Shown here: piece after piece, positions 1-6,935 of the stretch
Numbering within the stretch: the first letter of the stretch is position 1
Layout of the letters: each line of letters begins with the position of its first letter
Source of the DNA: Ignavibacteriaceae bacterium
GTDB taxonomy: Bacteria > Bacteroidota > Ignavibacteria > Ignavibacteriales > Ignavibacteriaceae
NCBI GenBank assembly: GCA_023231105.1
Contig: JALNWB010000140.1
Location: 1 to 10,377 of the forward strand
DNA length: 10,377 nt
Direction of reading: 5' to 3'
Notes under the pieces: generated by a model
What the model was told of the DNA's origin: nothing
What the model saw: the letters and a program-made list of their open reading frames with translations, nothing else
Database searches by the model: none
Translations under genes and position numbers: made by a program

Positions 1-1155
1 CAAAAGGGATGGGAATGGGATCAAGACAGATTCGGTATGAATTATTTTTTTCATCCTTATTCAGGAGCCATGTTTTTTAATACTGCACGTGTAACAGGTT
101 ATTCTTTCTTTGAATCCTTGCCTTTTGCCTATTTAGGTAGTTTAGAGTGGGAGTATTTCGGAGAAAATACTCGCCCCTCGTATAACGATATCATCAATAC
201 TCCAATTACCGGCGCTTTCTTGGGAGAAATATTTTACCGGATGGGCTCCAATATTCTGGATGATCAAACAACTGGGGCAGATAGATTTTTTAGGGAAATG
301 GCAGTCGCTGTTATGACACCAACAAGATTTTTTAACAGGCTTTTGCACGGAGAACTTACCAGGTCTGTATCGGACGAAGTATATCAGAAAGAGCCGTTAA
401 ACATAACAATGGCCGTTGGATATCATAAGATTAATAAAGGAACACCCATCACGCTTTCGATGAGTAGCCTTAATTTCAATTTTCATTTTGATTACGGAAA
501 CCCGTTTGAAAAAAGATCACGAAAACCTTTTGATTTTTTCAAAATTCGAACTAATTTCAATTTCGGAGTGGGAAGAAAAATTATTGAAAACGCGACCGGA
601 AATGGAATTCTATTTGGTAGTAATGTTCAATTCGGTAATTTTGAAATGTTAACTGGATTATTTCAAAACATGGACTATTACGATAATAAAACTTTTGAAT
701 TAGGTGCCATGGCTTTTGGACCCGGAGTAATTTCTAAACTGAAAATAAGCAAGAATTCCAGTCTTAATACTAGTCTTCATATTGATATAATGCCTTTTGG
801 TGCACTTAGCAATAAATTTGGGCCTGATACTACACAGGTTAGAGATTATGATTATGCCGGCGGAGCGGAAACAAAACTTGAAAGCGATTACAATTTTGGA
901 TGGGCAAGCGTTGCCCTTACGGGTTATTTCTGGTGGTTTCATACCTTTGTTGGAGTTGCAGAAAACAGTTACATTACATTAATTAAACCGAGCATTACTT
1001 TCAAAATTTATAACAATGTAAGTATTGGATTTGAACATTTGATTCACTACACAGATAGATACCCGAAAGATTTTGCAAGTATCCATTCTGTAAGAACCGA
1101 AGAGAAAATATTCTTTCAAATATTTTTTGAAGAGTTCAAGTTTAAAAGAAGATAA
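1..1155 (+). CDS. DUF3943 domain protein, 3' part (5' end outside window)
   Basis: The frame is open from base 1 to the TAA at 1153-1155, so the Met at 37 is internal and the gene starts before the window. The first visible residues (QKGWEWDQDRFGMNYFFHPY), then an SGAMFFNTARVTGYSFFES stretch and LGSLEWEYFGE, match the pattern I associate with DUF3943, a family of uncharacterised, probably envelope-associated proteins of Bacteroidota and relatives. The C-terminal two thirds alternates polar and aromatic/hydrophobic residues with many Asn, Gly, Phe and Tyr, as in outer-membrane beta strands, and no hydrophobic helix is evident. A membrane beta-barrel or barrel-like fold is therefore an inference. 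A PAP2-type phosphatase gene follows after 39 bp on the same strand, suggesting co-transcription and an envelope lipid or surface role. The molecular function is unknown. Confidence 0.8.
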   Translation, partial: QKGWEWDQDRFGMNYFFHPYSGAMFFNTARVTGYSFFESLPFAYLGSLEWEYFGENTRPSYNDIINTPITGAFLGEIFYRMGSNILDDQTTGADRFFREMAVAVMTPTRFFNRLLHGELTRSVSDEVYQKEPLNITMAVGYHKINKGTPITLSMSSLNFNFHFDYGNPFEKRSRKPFDFFKIRTNFNFGVGRKIIENATGNGILFGSNVQFGNFEMLTGLFQNMDYYDNKTFELGAMAFGPGVISKLKISKNSSLNTSLHIDIMPFGALSNKFGPDTTQVRDYDYAGGAETKLESDYNFGWASVALTGYFWWFHTFVGVAENSYITLIKPSITFKIYNNVSIGFEHLIHYTDRYPKDFASIHSVRTEEKIFFQIFFEEFKFKRR

Positions 1156-1194
1156 GATGATCTATTCTGAATTATTAATAACAGGAAAAATACA

Positions 1195-1980
1195 ATGGAC
1201 ACAACCCTGAAGAAACTATATTTATCACTTTTCTTAATCATCTTATGTGAATCTTCTCTTTTCGGACAGTTAAAATATACTTTTTCTCAGTTCGGAAGTG
1301 AGACCGCTAGTATCCTCAAGCAACCGGCTAAATGGGAGGGAAGCGATTATCTCAAATTTGGTTTGATAGGAGCCACATCATTTTTACTTATGCAAACTGC
1401 TGATGAACCTATTCGCAGCGCAGTTTTGAGGGATCAAAATAGATATTACAAAAGCGTTCCAATTGAATTCGGCAGAATGTGGGGAGAACTCTATGCGCCT
1501 ATTGTACTCTTTGGCGGTTTTGCTATCCATTCATTAATAGCGGACGATATTGGAACCAGGAAAATTGCTTATGAGATAGGACAGGCTTCGCTCTATGCCG
1601 GCGCACTTACTTATATATTCAAGGTGGCATTTGGCAGAGCCCGGCCTTATACGAATGAAGGTCATTCTTCATTTCACCCATTTTCTTTTAACGATGATTT
1701 TCACTCATCTCCCGGCGGGCATAATGCCGCTGCATTTACCATATCAACCGTTCTCTCAAGAAATGTTAAACCAACCTGGTTAAAAATATTAGTTTACTTA
1801 CCGGCTGCACTTACTTTTATCTCCAGAGTTTATCAAGATAAACACTGGACATCTGATGATTTTTCCGGCGCTGCGCTCGGTTATGTTGTTGCAACTTGGG
1901 TTGTCGATCTTCATGAGAATAATAAATCTCCAGTAGAAATGTCTTCGATATACCCTTTATCCATTAGGATTGCACTCTGA
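1195..1980 (+). CDS. PAP2-type (type 2 phosphatidic acid phosphatase) family phosphatase, exported
   Basis: This is a 261-residue member of the PAP2/haloperoxidase superfamily, enzymes that remove phosphate from lipid phosphates such as phosphatidic acid or undecaprenyl pyrophosphate. All three active-site motifs are present: K143-x6-R150-P151 (KVAFGRARP), a PSGH-type motif as PGGH at 173-176, and S210-R211-x5-H217-x3-D221. The N-terminus (about residues 5-24, LKKLYLSLFLIILCESSLFG then Q) looks like a Sec signal peptide, and several hydrophobic segments follow (about 52-66, 100-113, 131-142, 197-209, 223-235). The active site should therefore face the periplasm. An AGGA lies about 9 bases before the ATG. 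The gene follows the DUF3943 gene by 39 bp. The exact lipid substrate cannot be read from the sequence. Confidence 0.88.
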   Translation: MDTTLKKLYLSLFLIILCESSLFGQLKYTFSQFGSETASILKQPAKWEGSDYLKFGLIGATSFLLMQTADEPIRSAVLRDQNRYYKSVPIEFGRMWGELYAPIVLFGGFAIHSLIADDIGTRKIAYEIGQASLYAGALTYIFKVAFGRARPYTNEGHSSFHPFSFNDDFHSSPGGHNAAAFTISTVLSRNVKPTWLKILVYLPAALTFISRVYQDKHWTSDDFSGAALGYVVATWVVDLHENNKSPVEMSSIYPLSIRIAL

Positions 1981-2007
1981 ACTAATTTAAGAAAATCTCA
2001 ATGATAA

Positions 2008-2245
2008 ATGATTTCAATTATTAAAACGGTGATTAATCTGGTAAACAAAACCGATAATAAATTTTTAGTAATGACGATACTTTTTTATACTTCGGAAGCG
2101 TGACACGGATGGATTGCAGAATAAATGGAAAGATGAGACTGAAAACGGTTGGATAGGCGGCAACCACCGGATGTAGTTCACTGTTATAGTTGGTCTCGTT
2201 TTTGGTGTAGCACTCGGTTAACTGCTCTTTAAAAAAGGTAAAATC
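2008..2245 (+). pseudogene. Possible decayed small membrane-protein ORF in the spacer between the two PAP2 genes
   Basis: The spacer between the two PAP2 genes has no intact gene but shows coding-like stretches. A 31-codon ORF (ATG at 2008, TGA at 2101-2103) begins MISIIKTVINL. Shifting to the frame that starts at 2102 gives DTDGLQNKWKDETENGWIGG, then a TAG at 2174-2176, then a hydrophobic FTVIVGLVFGVALG stretch, a TAA at 2219-2221 and LLFKKGKI. That frame runs into the ATG of the downstream PAP2 gene at 2246. A charged segment followed by a glycine-rich transmembrane-like helix and a basic end is a plausible small one-helix protein broken by one frameshift and two stops. I do not recognise a family. 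Chance is a real alternative in a stretch this short, and the region also has to supply the downstream ribosome-binding site (AAAAAAGG at about 2231-2238). Confidence 0.3.
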
Positions 2246-3127
2246 ATGACAAAGAATTCAAATAATCGATTCATTCTTTTTAAGTTCATCATCATTTCAT
2301 TTGCTGTTATCAGTCTTGTGAAACCGATATATCCTCAATCATCTACAAGTGATTCTTCATTTCATCCTTACCATGTTGATTACTGGATAACGGGTGGCAT
2401 CATAATCGGAGGACTGACGTTAGAAAAAATTGGAATAGGTTGGATATCGAACAAATCACCCATTTCAATTGGAGAATTACAGAATTTGACTAGAGATGAT
2501 ATTTCTCCAATTGACAGTTGGGCTTTGAAATTTGATCCATCGAAAATGAACTACTACAAAAAACTTTCAAGTCATTTGCTTACTGCTGTAGTCTTTGTTC
2601 CGTTTCTCACCATGCTGGATAAAAATATCAGGCAAGACTGGTTGGACGTATTGTTGATGTATATGCAGACTCAAACCGTTACAAACAATTTTTACCTTTA
2701 TAGCCCGTTTGGTGCAACTTTTCAAAATAGATTACGCCCCGTTGTTTATTACGATCTACTGGACATAGGAGAAAGATCAGCACCCAACAACCGGAATTCA
2801 CTTTATAGCGGACATGTTGCAGCTACTACAGTTTCTACTTTTTTTGCCGCAAAAATATTTTGCGATTACCATCCGGAATTGGGATGGAATAAATATCTCA
2901 TCTATGGGGCAGCCTCTATACCACCTCTAATCATGTCATATTTCAGATTGAAAGCACTCTCTCATTTTCCAACAGATCTATTAACTGGCTTTGGCATCGG
3001 AGCATTATGCGGCATTTTAATCCCGGAATTTCATCGTTTGCCGGACAAGAATATTTTATTGGGGATGTATTCTTCAGCCGAAGCAACGGGAATAGCTATA
3101 AAATGGCAGCCGGATTTTTTAAAATAG
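2246..3127 (+). CDS. Divergent PAP2-type membrane phosphatase homologue
   Basis: This 293-residue protein has an N-terminal hydrophobic segment (about residues 10-30, signal peptide or anchor) and further hydrophobic stretches (about 46-58, 111-124, 191-205, 219-232, 246-260). PAP2 motifs are recognisable but altered. R164-P165 of motif 1 is kept (NRLRP), but the position where the first-motif Lys belongs is Ala157. Motif 2 is YSGH at 187-190. Motif 3 keeps R234, H240 and D244, but its leading Ser is Phe233. The histidines that form and resolve the phospho-enzyme are thus present while some phosphate-binding residues are replaced, so activity may be changed or lost. It is longer than its neighbour, mainly through an N-terminal region of about 100 residues. 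It lies 265 bp downstream of the first PAP2 gene on the same strand, and an AAGG lies just before the ATG. Confidence 0.75.
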   Translation: MTKNSNNRFILFKFIIISFAVISLVKPIYPQSSTSDSSFHPYHVDYWITGGIIIGGLTLEKIGIGWISNKSPISIGELQNLTRDDISPIDSWALKFDPSKMNYYKKLSSHLLTAVVFVPFLTMLDKNIRQDWLDVLLMYMQTQTVTNNFYLYSPFGATFQNRLRPVVYYDLLDIGERSAPNNRNSLYSGHVAATTVSTFFAAKIFCDYHPELGWNKYLIYGAASIPPLIMSYFRLKALSHFPTDLLTGFGIGALCGILIPEFHRLPDKNILLGMYSSAEATGIAIKWQPDFLK

Positions 3128-3287
3128 GCATGCGTGAATCATAGAATTTATTTACAAAGAAAACACATAAAGATTCCTTCTTTATTGAAGTAAAATCACT
3201 TACGCAAATCCCAAAATCACAAACTTGAATCTTTTTTATTATTAAGAACATCAAACAATACAAACCAAAAAAAATTCTGAGAAAAAC
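3128..3287 (+). other. 160-bp AT-rich spacer between second PAP2 gene and DUF6132 gene
   Basis: This stretch has no convincing ORF, inverted repeat or terminator on either strand. It is strongly AT-rich, with an oligo-T tract near 3230-3240 and an oligo-A tract near 3266-3274. It probably carries the promoter of the DUF6132-DUF1858 pair, but no clear -35/-10 or Bacteroidota-type (TTTG...TAnnTTTG) promoter could be picked with confidence. Confidence 0.35.
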
Positions 3288-3512
3288 ATGAAGAAAATCT
3301 TTTTAAAATATTGGAAATACGGAGCTGTTCCCCTTGGAGCCGCTGTTGGTTACGCTTACTACTACTTTATAGGATGCCAAAGCGGACATTGTGCAATTCA
3401 AAGCAATCCTTATTTCAGTACTCTTTACGGCGCAATGCTCGGAGGAATTTTTATTTTCCCTTCAAAAAAAAAGAAAATGGAAACCGTGGAAAAGACAGAT
3501 GAAAATAATTAA
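3288..3512 (+). CDS. DUF6132 family small membrane protein
   Basis: This 74-residue protein has a basic N-terminus (MKKIFLKYWKYG) and two glycine-rich hydrophobic segments (about 12-29 and 42-58). They are joined by a loop with Cys30 and Cys35 (IGCQSGHC), followed by SNPYFSTLYGAMLGG and a basic/acidic tail. This loop and the second helix match what I know as DUF6132, short proteins of Bacteroidota and relatives with no established function, often seen near rhodanese or other thiol-redox genes. The first ATG after the 160-bp spacer was taken as the start; no strong Shine-Dalgarno is visible. Its last 14 bases overlap the next gene in another frame, suggesting translational coupling with the DUF1858 protein, which also carries a cysteine pair. 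A membrane-bound redox or sulfur partner role is an inference only. Confidence 0.78.
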   Translation: MKKIFLKYWKYGAVPLGAAVGYAYYYFIGCQSGHCAIQSNPYFSTLYGAMLGGIFIFPSKKKKMETVEKTDENN

Positions 3513-3711
3513 AGAAATTTTTATAGAAGATTTAGTGCGCGAATTCCCGGAAGCGGTAGAATATTTAATGAACCATGGGATCCACTGTCTGCTGTGCGGT
3601 GAACCGGCGTGGGGAACACTTGAAACCGCCGCAAGAGAAAAAGGGTTTTCTCTCGAACAGATTGATGTTTTTGTAAATGAATTAAATGCTTTGCAGAAAG
3701 AAGAAATTTAA
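3499..3711 (+). CDS. DUF1858 (hybrid-cluster-protein-associated disulfide) domain protein
   Basis: This 70-residue protein is almost entirely one DUF1858-type domain. An N-terminal strand and helix (IKEIFIEDLVREFPEAVEYL) leads to the signature NHGIHCLLCGEPAW, with Cys30 and Cys33 in a CxxC arrangement, then TLETAAREKGF and a C-terminal helix. The family occurs alone or fused to other domains and is proposed to form a redox-active disulfide; its physiological partner is not established. The open frame extends upstream to 3391, but the ATG at 3499 is the better start because it gives a complete domain, has GGAAAAG about 6 bases before it and overlaps the DUF6132 gene by only 14 bp. The TAA ends one base before the stop codon of the convergent thiF gene, so no room is left for an intergenic terminator. 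Confidence 0.8.
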   Translation: MKIIKEIFIEDLVREFPEAVEYLMNHGIHCLLCGEPAWGTLETAAREKGFSLEQIDVFVNELNALQKEEI

Positions 3712-3712
3712 T

Positions 3713-4333
3713 TCACAAAATTTTGTCGATAATCTCCACAACTTTATTTGCTTGATGACCGGCAGCGATCATCACTCTGGGAGCCATAACGCCTTCAATC
3801 AAAAAATCGGTTTTATTATCTCCGCAAACAAAAATATTTTTAGAGAGTTTCTTTGTTTTGATCGTGTTGGCAGAACCAAAACCGGCTAAACCGGAAGCAG
3901 TTACTAAACATTTTTCCTTAAAAAGCTTTTCGGTGAAAGATTTCACCAACATTGCTTTTTCAGAAACTTTGTCGAAAGCCTCTACGATAACATGAGCTTC
4001 CTCGAAAATGATTTTAACATTTATTCCATTTAGTTTTTCATAATGCTTTTCAATTTGCAGAAAAGGATTTATCATTTTTAATTTTGCTTCCAACGCATCA
4101 ACTTTCCGTTTGCCGATATCATCTACAAAATATTGTTGACGGTTAAGATTCGTTGGTTCAACAACATCAAAATCTACAAGAATTAATTTCCCAATTCCGA
4201 TTCGTGCCAGGGCAATTGCCACATTACTGCCAAGTCCGCCGCATCCGGCAATTCCAATTACAGCTTTTTCCAATTTGCCTTTAAGTTGGGAAGAGTTACG
4301 GGCAGTGAGTTGATCGTAAGTTATTTTTTTCAT
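3713..4333 (-). CDS. thiF: ThiF/MoeB/HesA-family E1-like adenylyltransferase, short ThiF form
   Basis: E1-like enzymes of this family adenylate the C-terminal glycine of a ubiquitin-like sulfur carrier with ATP so that it can become a thiocarboxylate. The 206-residue protein shows the Rossmann nucleotide loop GCGGLGS at 30-36, acidic residues D54 and D56 in ILVDFDVVEPTNLNRQ, R65, K77 in IGKRKVDAL, and D121 in EAFDKVSEK. These correspond to the ATP/Mg-binding and catalytic residues of MoeB and ThiF. It lacks the paired CxxC zinc motifs of MoeB and E. coli ThiF, as expected for the short, about 200-residue ThiF subfamily. Its start lies one base after the stop of the ThiS/MoaD-type gene, almost certainly its substrate. 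No thiG, thiH, thiE or moaE is nearby, so a role other than thiamine synthesis is plausible. It is the last gene of the operon. Confidence 0.88.
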   Translation of the reverse strand: MKKITYDQLTARNSSQLKGKLEKAVIGIAGCGGLGSNVAIALARIGIGKLILVDFDVVEPTNLNRQQYFVDDIGKRKVDALEAKLKMINPFLQIEKHYEKLNGINVKIIFEEAHVIVEAFDKVSEKAMLVKSFTEKLFKEKCLVTASGLAGFGSANTIKTKKLSKNIFVCGDNKTDFLIEGVMAPRVMIAAGHQANKVVEIIDKIL

Positions 4334-4334
4334 T

Positions 4335-4568
4335 TTACCCGCCGCCGGTTGGCAGAAATAATTTTACTCTGTCATTTTCTTTCAGAATAGTTTGGCGCGA
4401 CTTCTCTTCATTGTTGATAAAAACCGAAATAAATTTTTGATGCTCTTTTCGAATTTTCAATTTTGTCATCATTTCTACAACTGTGCAATCGGCATCAACA
4501 TCGATGTAGCTTTTGTTTTTTATCCCTTCGATGTGCAAAAGTCCAAGATATTCAAAAAAGATTTTCAT
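4335..4568 (-). CDS. ThiS/MoaD-family sulfur carrier protein
   Basis: This 77-residue protein has the size and features of a beta-grasp sulfur carrier. It has a first strand MKIFFEYLGLL, a DVDADCTVVEMMTKLKI helix region, an INNEE turn, NDRVKLFLP, and a C-terminus ending PTGGG. The terminal Gly-Gly is the tail that is adenylated and converted to a thiocarboxylate; here there are three glycines. The gene lies 11 bp after the xdhC-type stop, and the ThiF gene follows after one base, so carrier and activating enzyme are coupled. ThiS and MoaD cannot be separated reliably from sequence alone. MoaD would need MoaE and ThiS would need ThiG, and neither is in the window. The operon suggests delivery of sulfur to a molybdenum enzyme or to one of the PLP enzymes, which is inference. 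Confidence 0.82.
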   Translation of the reverse strand: MKIFFEYLGLLHIEGIKNKSYIDVDADCTVVEMMTKLKIRKEHQKFISVFINNEEKSRQTILKENDRVKLFLPTGGG

Positions 4569-4579
4569 GCGATTTCTGC

Positions 4580-5449
4580 TTAATCAATTTCTGAATAATT
4601 TAATCGAAAATGTTTCGCTTCTTTTTTATAGATGATTGATTGAATTTCTGCCAGAATGCCAATTGCAATTTCGTTTGGAGTTTCGCCGCCAATGTCAAGC
4701 CCGACCGGCGAATAGAGATTTTCCAATGAAGTATTTTCTTTAAGCGTTGCTTTCAATTTCAAAATTGATTCTTTAACTTTTTTCTTCGAGCCAATCATCC
4801 CGACGTATTTCATCCCAGGATAAAATTTGTAAATATATTTCAGTACATCAAGATCATGTGCGTGAAAGTGCGTTACCAAAAGAGCAAAAGCATTTTCGTC
4901 TAATGGAATAGAGGTTTTTTCTGCCGCAGCAAGTTTTGAAAAATCATAATATATTTTTTTGTTGCAAAGCGAGTCGTTAATCTCTTCTAACATTTCGGTT
5001 CGATTATCAACAAAGACGACATAAAAATTTAACTGCTTTGCAAGTTTCGCAACCGCTTGCCCCACGTGTCCCGCACCGAAGATGTACATAATTTTTTCGT
5101 AACGGAAGACTTCGTAAAAAACTTTCATTTCGCCGCCGCAAAGCGCATCCATCGGAACAACATCTATGTTCTTTATTTTTATTTTTTCTTCATCATTTTT
5201 TTCTTTCGTCATCAAAATGGTTTCGGAAAAATTTTGAACATTTTCTTCAATAAGTTTTTTTGCTTTCTTCATGATATAATATTCAGCACCGCCGCCGCCA
5301 ACCGTTCCGGCAACTCTTCCTTCTTCGCCAACAAGCATTTTAAATCCTATTCTTCCGGGTGTACTCCCTTTTACTTCTGTAATAGTAATTAAAACGGACG
5401 GCTTGTTTTCTTTTATTCGCTCTTGCAGAGTCTGAAATATTTCGATCAT
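4580..5449 (-). CDS. xdhC: XdhC/CoxI-family molybdenum hydroxylase maturation protein
   Basis: XdhC-type proteins bind molybdenum cofactor and help insert the terminal sulfido (or selenium) ligand into xanthine dehydrogenase-family enzymes. The 289-residue protein is complete. The N-terminal XdhC/CoxI domain shows TEVKGSTPGRIGFKML (25-39), GTVGGGGAEYYI (48-59) and DALCGGEMKVFYE (101-113, with Cys104). A Rossmann-type domain follows with YIFGAGHVGQAVAKLA (122-137), VTHFHAHDLDVL (192-203), YVGMIGSKKKV (215-225) and PVGLDIGGETPNEIAIGILAEI (about 248-269). Its start overlaps the stop of the upstream PLP gene by four bases (ATGA), so the two are translationally coupled. The YqeB-type factors of selenium-dependent hydroxylases belong to the same superfamily, so either name is possible. 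No hydroxylase subunit is in the window. Confidence 0.88.
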   Translation of the reverse strand: MIEIFQTLQERIKENKPSVLITITEVKGSTPGRIGFKMLVGEEGRVAGTVGGGGAEYYIMKKAKKLIEENVQNFSETILMTKEKNDEEKIKIKNIDVVPMDALCGGEMKVFYEVFRYEKIMYIFGAGHVGQAVAKLAKQLNFYVVFVDNRTEMLEEINDSLCNKKIYYDFSKLAAAEKTSIPLDENAFALLVTHFHAHDLDVLKYIYKFYPGMKYVGMIGSKKKVKESILKLKATLKENTSLENLYSPVGLDIGGETPNEIAIGILAEIQSIIYKKEAKHFRLNYSEID

Positions 5450-6915
5450 AAAATTCCAACTTCGTTATTAAATTCTTCAATCAACGAATCAATTTTTCCG
5501 GTTAATGAACGTGTGCTGTTCCAATATTCTTCGTCGTTCCATTGAGCGTTCAATTCACTTAATTCACGCTGTTGTTGTTCGATCCAAGTAAAATATTTTA
5601 AATTGTGAATCCGCTTTTTGTCTTGATAATTCAACTCCAACATGTTATCAGTTCTCTGTCCTTTAAGAGATTTGTGAAATGATTTCACTGCATCAAGTTC
5701 GGAGTACTTGCCATATTTTTCATTCATTTCTTCGAGTCGCGAACCGTAGAGTTCCATCGAGTCGGTTAAAATTGTGAAGATAACATCATGCTCATTCAAC
5801 TCATAATATTTTGCAAGTTTTACAGCGGAGAGCATATTCGCGATTCCGGAAATTCCCGCGGCAGAAAGTTTGGTAACGGTATGTTCATCAACACCTTCTT
5901 TTAAAAGATATTTTTTCCCTTCTTCATCATTGAACAACCGGGAAAGTTCCATGCAGTCTTCATCATCAATTGCAAAAACAAAATCAGTGTTCTTTACGTT
6001 ATGAATCCATGGAACATGCTTGTCGCCGATGCCTTCAATGCGGTGCCCGCCGAAACCATTTTGTAAAAGCGTTGGGCACTGTAAAGCTTCGCTCGCGCCA
6101 ATTTTGCACGAAGGATATTTTTCTTTTAAATGATCTCCCGCGGCAATTGTTCCCGCCGAACCGGTTGATGAAATATATCCGGCTAATTTTAATTTAGGAT
6201 CAATTGAATTTTTCATGGCTTCAAATACTTCCGCAACCGCGCTTGCCGTTACTTCGTAGTGCCAGAGATAATTTCCAAATTCTTCAAATTGATTAAAGAT
6301 CAAAACATCTTTTCTTGTTCTCTTTAATTCCCAGCATTTATCAAAAATTTCTTTTACATTGCTTTCGCAGCCGGGAGTTGCAATAACTTCTCCGGCAAGT
6401 TTATTCAACCACGCAAATCTTTCTTTGCTCATCTCTTCAGGAAGAATGGCGATTGATTCGCAGCCAAGTAAAGCCGAATTGAAAGCGCCGCCGCGGCAAA
6501 AATTTCCCGTTGAAGGCCAAACCGCTTTCTGCCAGGTTGAATCAAAATTTCCCGTTACAAGTGATGGAGCTAAGCAACCAAACGTTGCACCGACCTTATG
6601 TGCACCGGTCGGAAACCACTTACCGCTTATGCCTATTATTTTTGCTTTCACGTCGGTTAACGCAGAGGGAAACTCAACAAAGTTCACGCCGTCAAATCCA
6701 CCGCCGAATTCTTTTTGTTCGTTCTTCCACGAGATTCTAAAAAGGTTTAAAGGATTAACATCCCACAGACCGACTTGCTTAAGTTGTTCTTTTATTTTTT
6801 CGGGAATTTTTTCCGGATGCTTCATTTGTTCAAACGTCGGAATAACAATTCCTTTTTCTTTACAGCGTTGAATATTGTTTTTACGCGCTTGGTCGTTTCT
6901 CTTTAAGTTGATCAT
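5446..6915 (-). CDS. Fold-type-II PLP-dependent enzyme, 489 aa, unassigned substrate
   Basis: This belongs to the tryptophan synthase beta/cysteine synthase superfamily. The Schiff-base lysine is probably K107 in PTGAHKVGATFG, with a preceding His as in TrpB. The substrate-binding loop is STGNFCRGG (136-143), the glycine-rich phosphate-binding loop STGSAGTIAAG (250-260), and TDSMELYGSRLEE (385-397) lies where the superfamily keeps the residue facing the pyridine nitrogen. At 489 residues it exceeds typical cysteine synthases (about 310) and threonine-synthase-like enzymes (about 400), with a charged N-terminal stretch of about 60 residues and a C-terminal extension of about 90. AAGGA sits a few bases before the ATG (6921-6926 on the + strand). 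It follows mocA by 20 bp and overlaps xdhC by 4 bp. It lacks the YgeX signature. A lyase or beta-replacement reaction on a pathway intermediate is possible; the substrate is unknown. Confidence 0.78.
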   Translation of the reverse strand: MINLKRNDQARKNNIQRCKEKGIVIPTFEQMKHPEKIPEKIKEQLKQVGLWDVNPLNLFRISWKNEQKEFGGGFDGVNFVEFPSALTDVKAKIIGISGKWFPTGAHKVGATFGCLAPSLVTGNFDSTWQKAVWPSTGNFCRGGAFNSALLGCESIAILPEEMSKERFAWLNKLAGEVIATPGCESNVKEIFDKCWELKRTRKDVLIFNQFEEFGNYLWHYEVTASAVAEVFEAMKNSIDPKLKLAGYISSTGSAGTIAAGDHLKEKYPSCKIGASEALQCPTLLQNGFGGHRIEGIGDKHVPWIHNVKNTDFVFAIDDEDCMELSRLFNDEEGKKYLLKEGVDEHTVTKLSAAGISGIANMLSAVKLAKYYELNEHDVIFTILTDSMELYGSRLEEMNEKYGKYSELDAVKSFHKSLKGQRTDNMLELNYQDKKRIHNLKYFTWIEQQQRELSELNAQWNDEEYWNSTRSLTGKIDSLIEEFNNEVGIL

Positions 6916-6935
6916 TAGAATTCCTTACTACATTT

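Noticed and set aside
37..39. ATG as the start of the DUF3943 gene
   Set aside because: The same frame is open back to base 1 and already encodes conserved-looking DUF3943 residues, so this Met is internal.
3391..3498. Longer upstream start for the DUF1858 protein
   Set aside because: The extra 36 residues overlap the DUF6132 gene deeply and show no family features; the ATG at 3499 gives a complete domain.
5057..5392. 111-codon + strand ORF opposite xdhC
   Set aside because: Phe-rich low-complexity translation lying antisense to a well-supported gene; a shadow.
6359..6871. 170-codon + strand ORF opposite the 489-aa PLP gene
   Set aside because: Ser/Pro/Phe-rich translation with no recognisable motif, fully antisense to a gene with clear PLP motifs.
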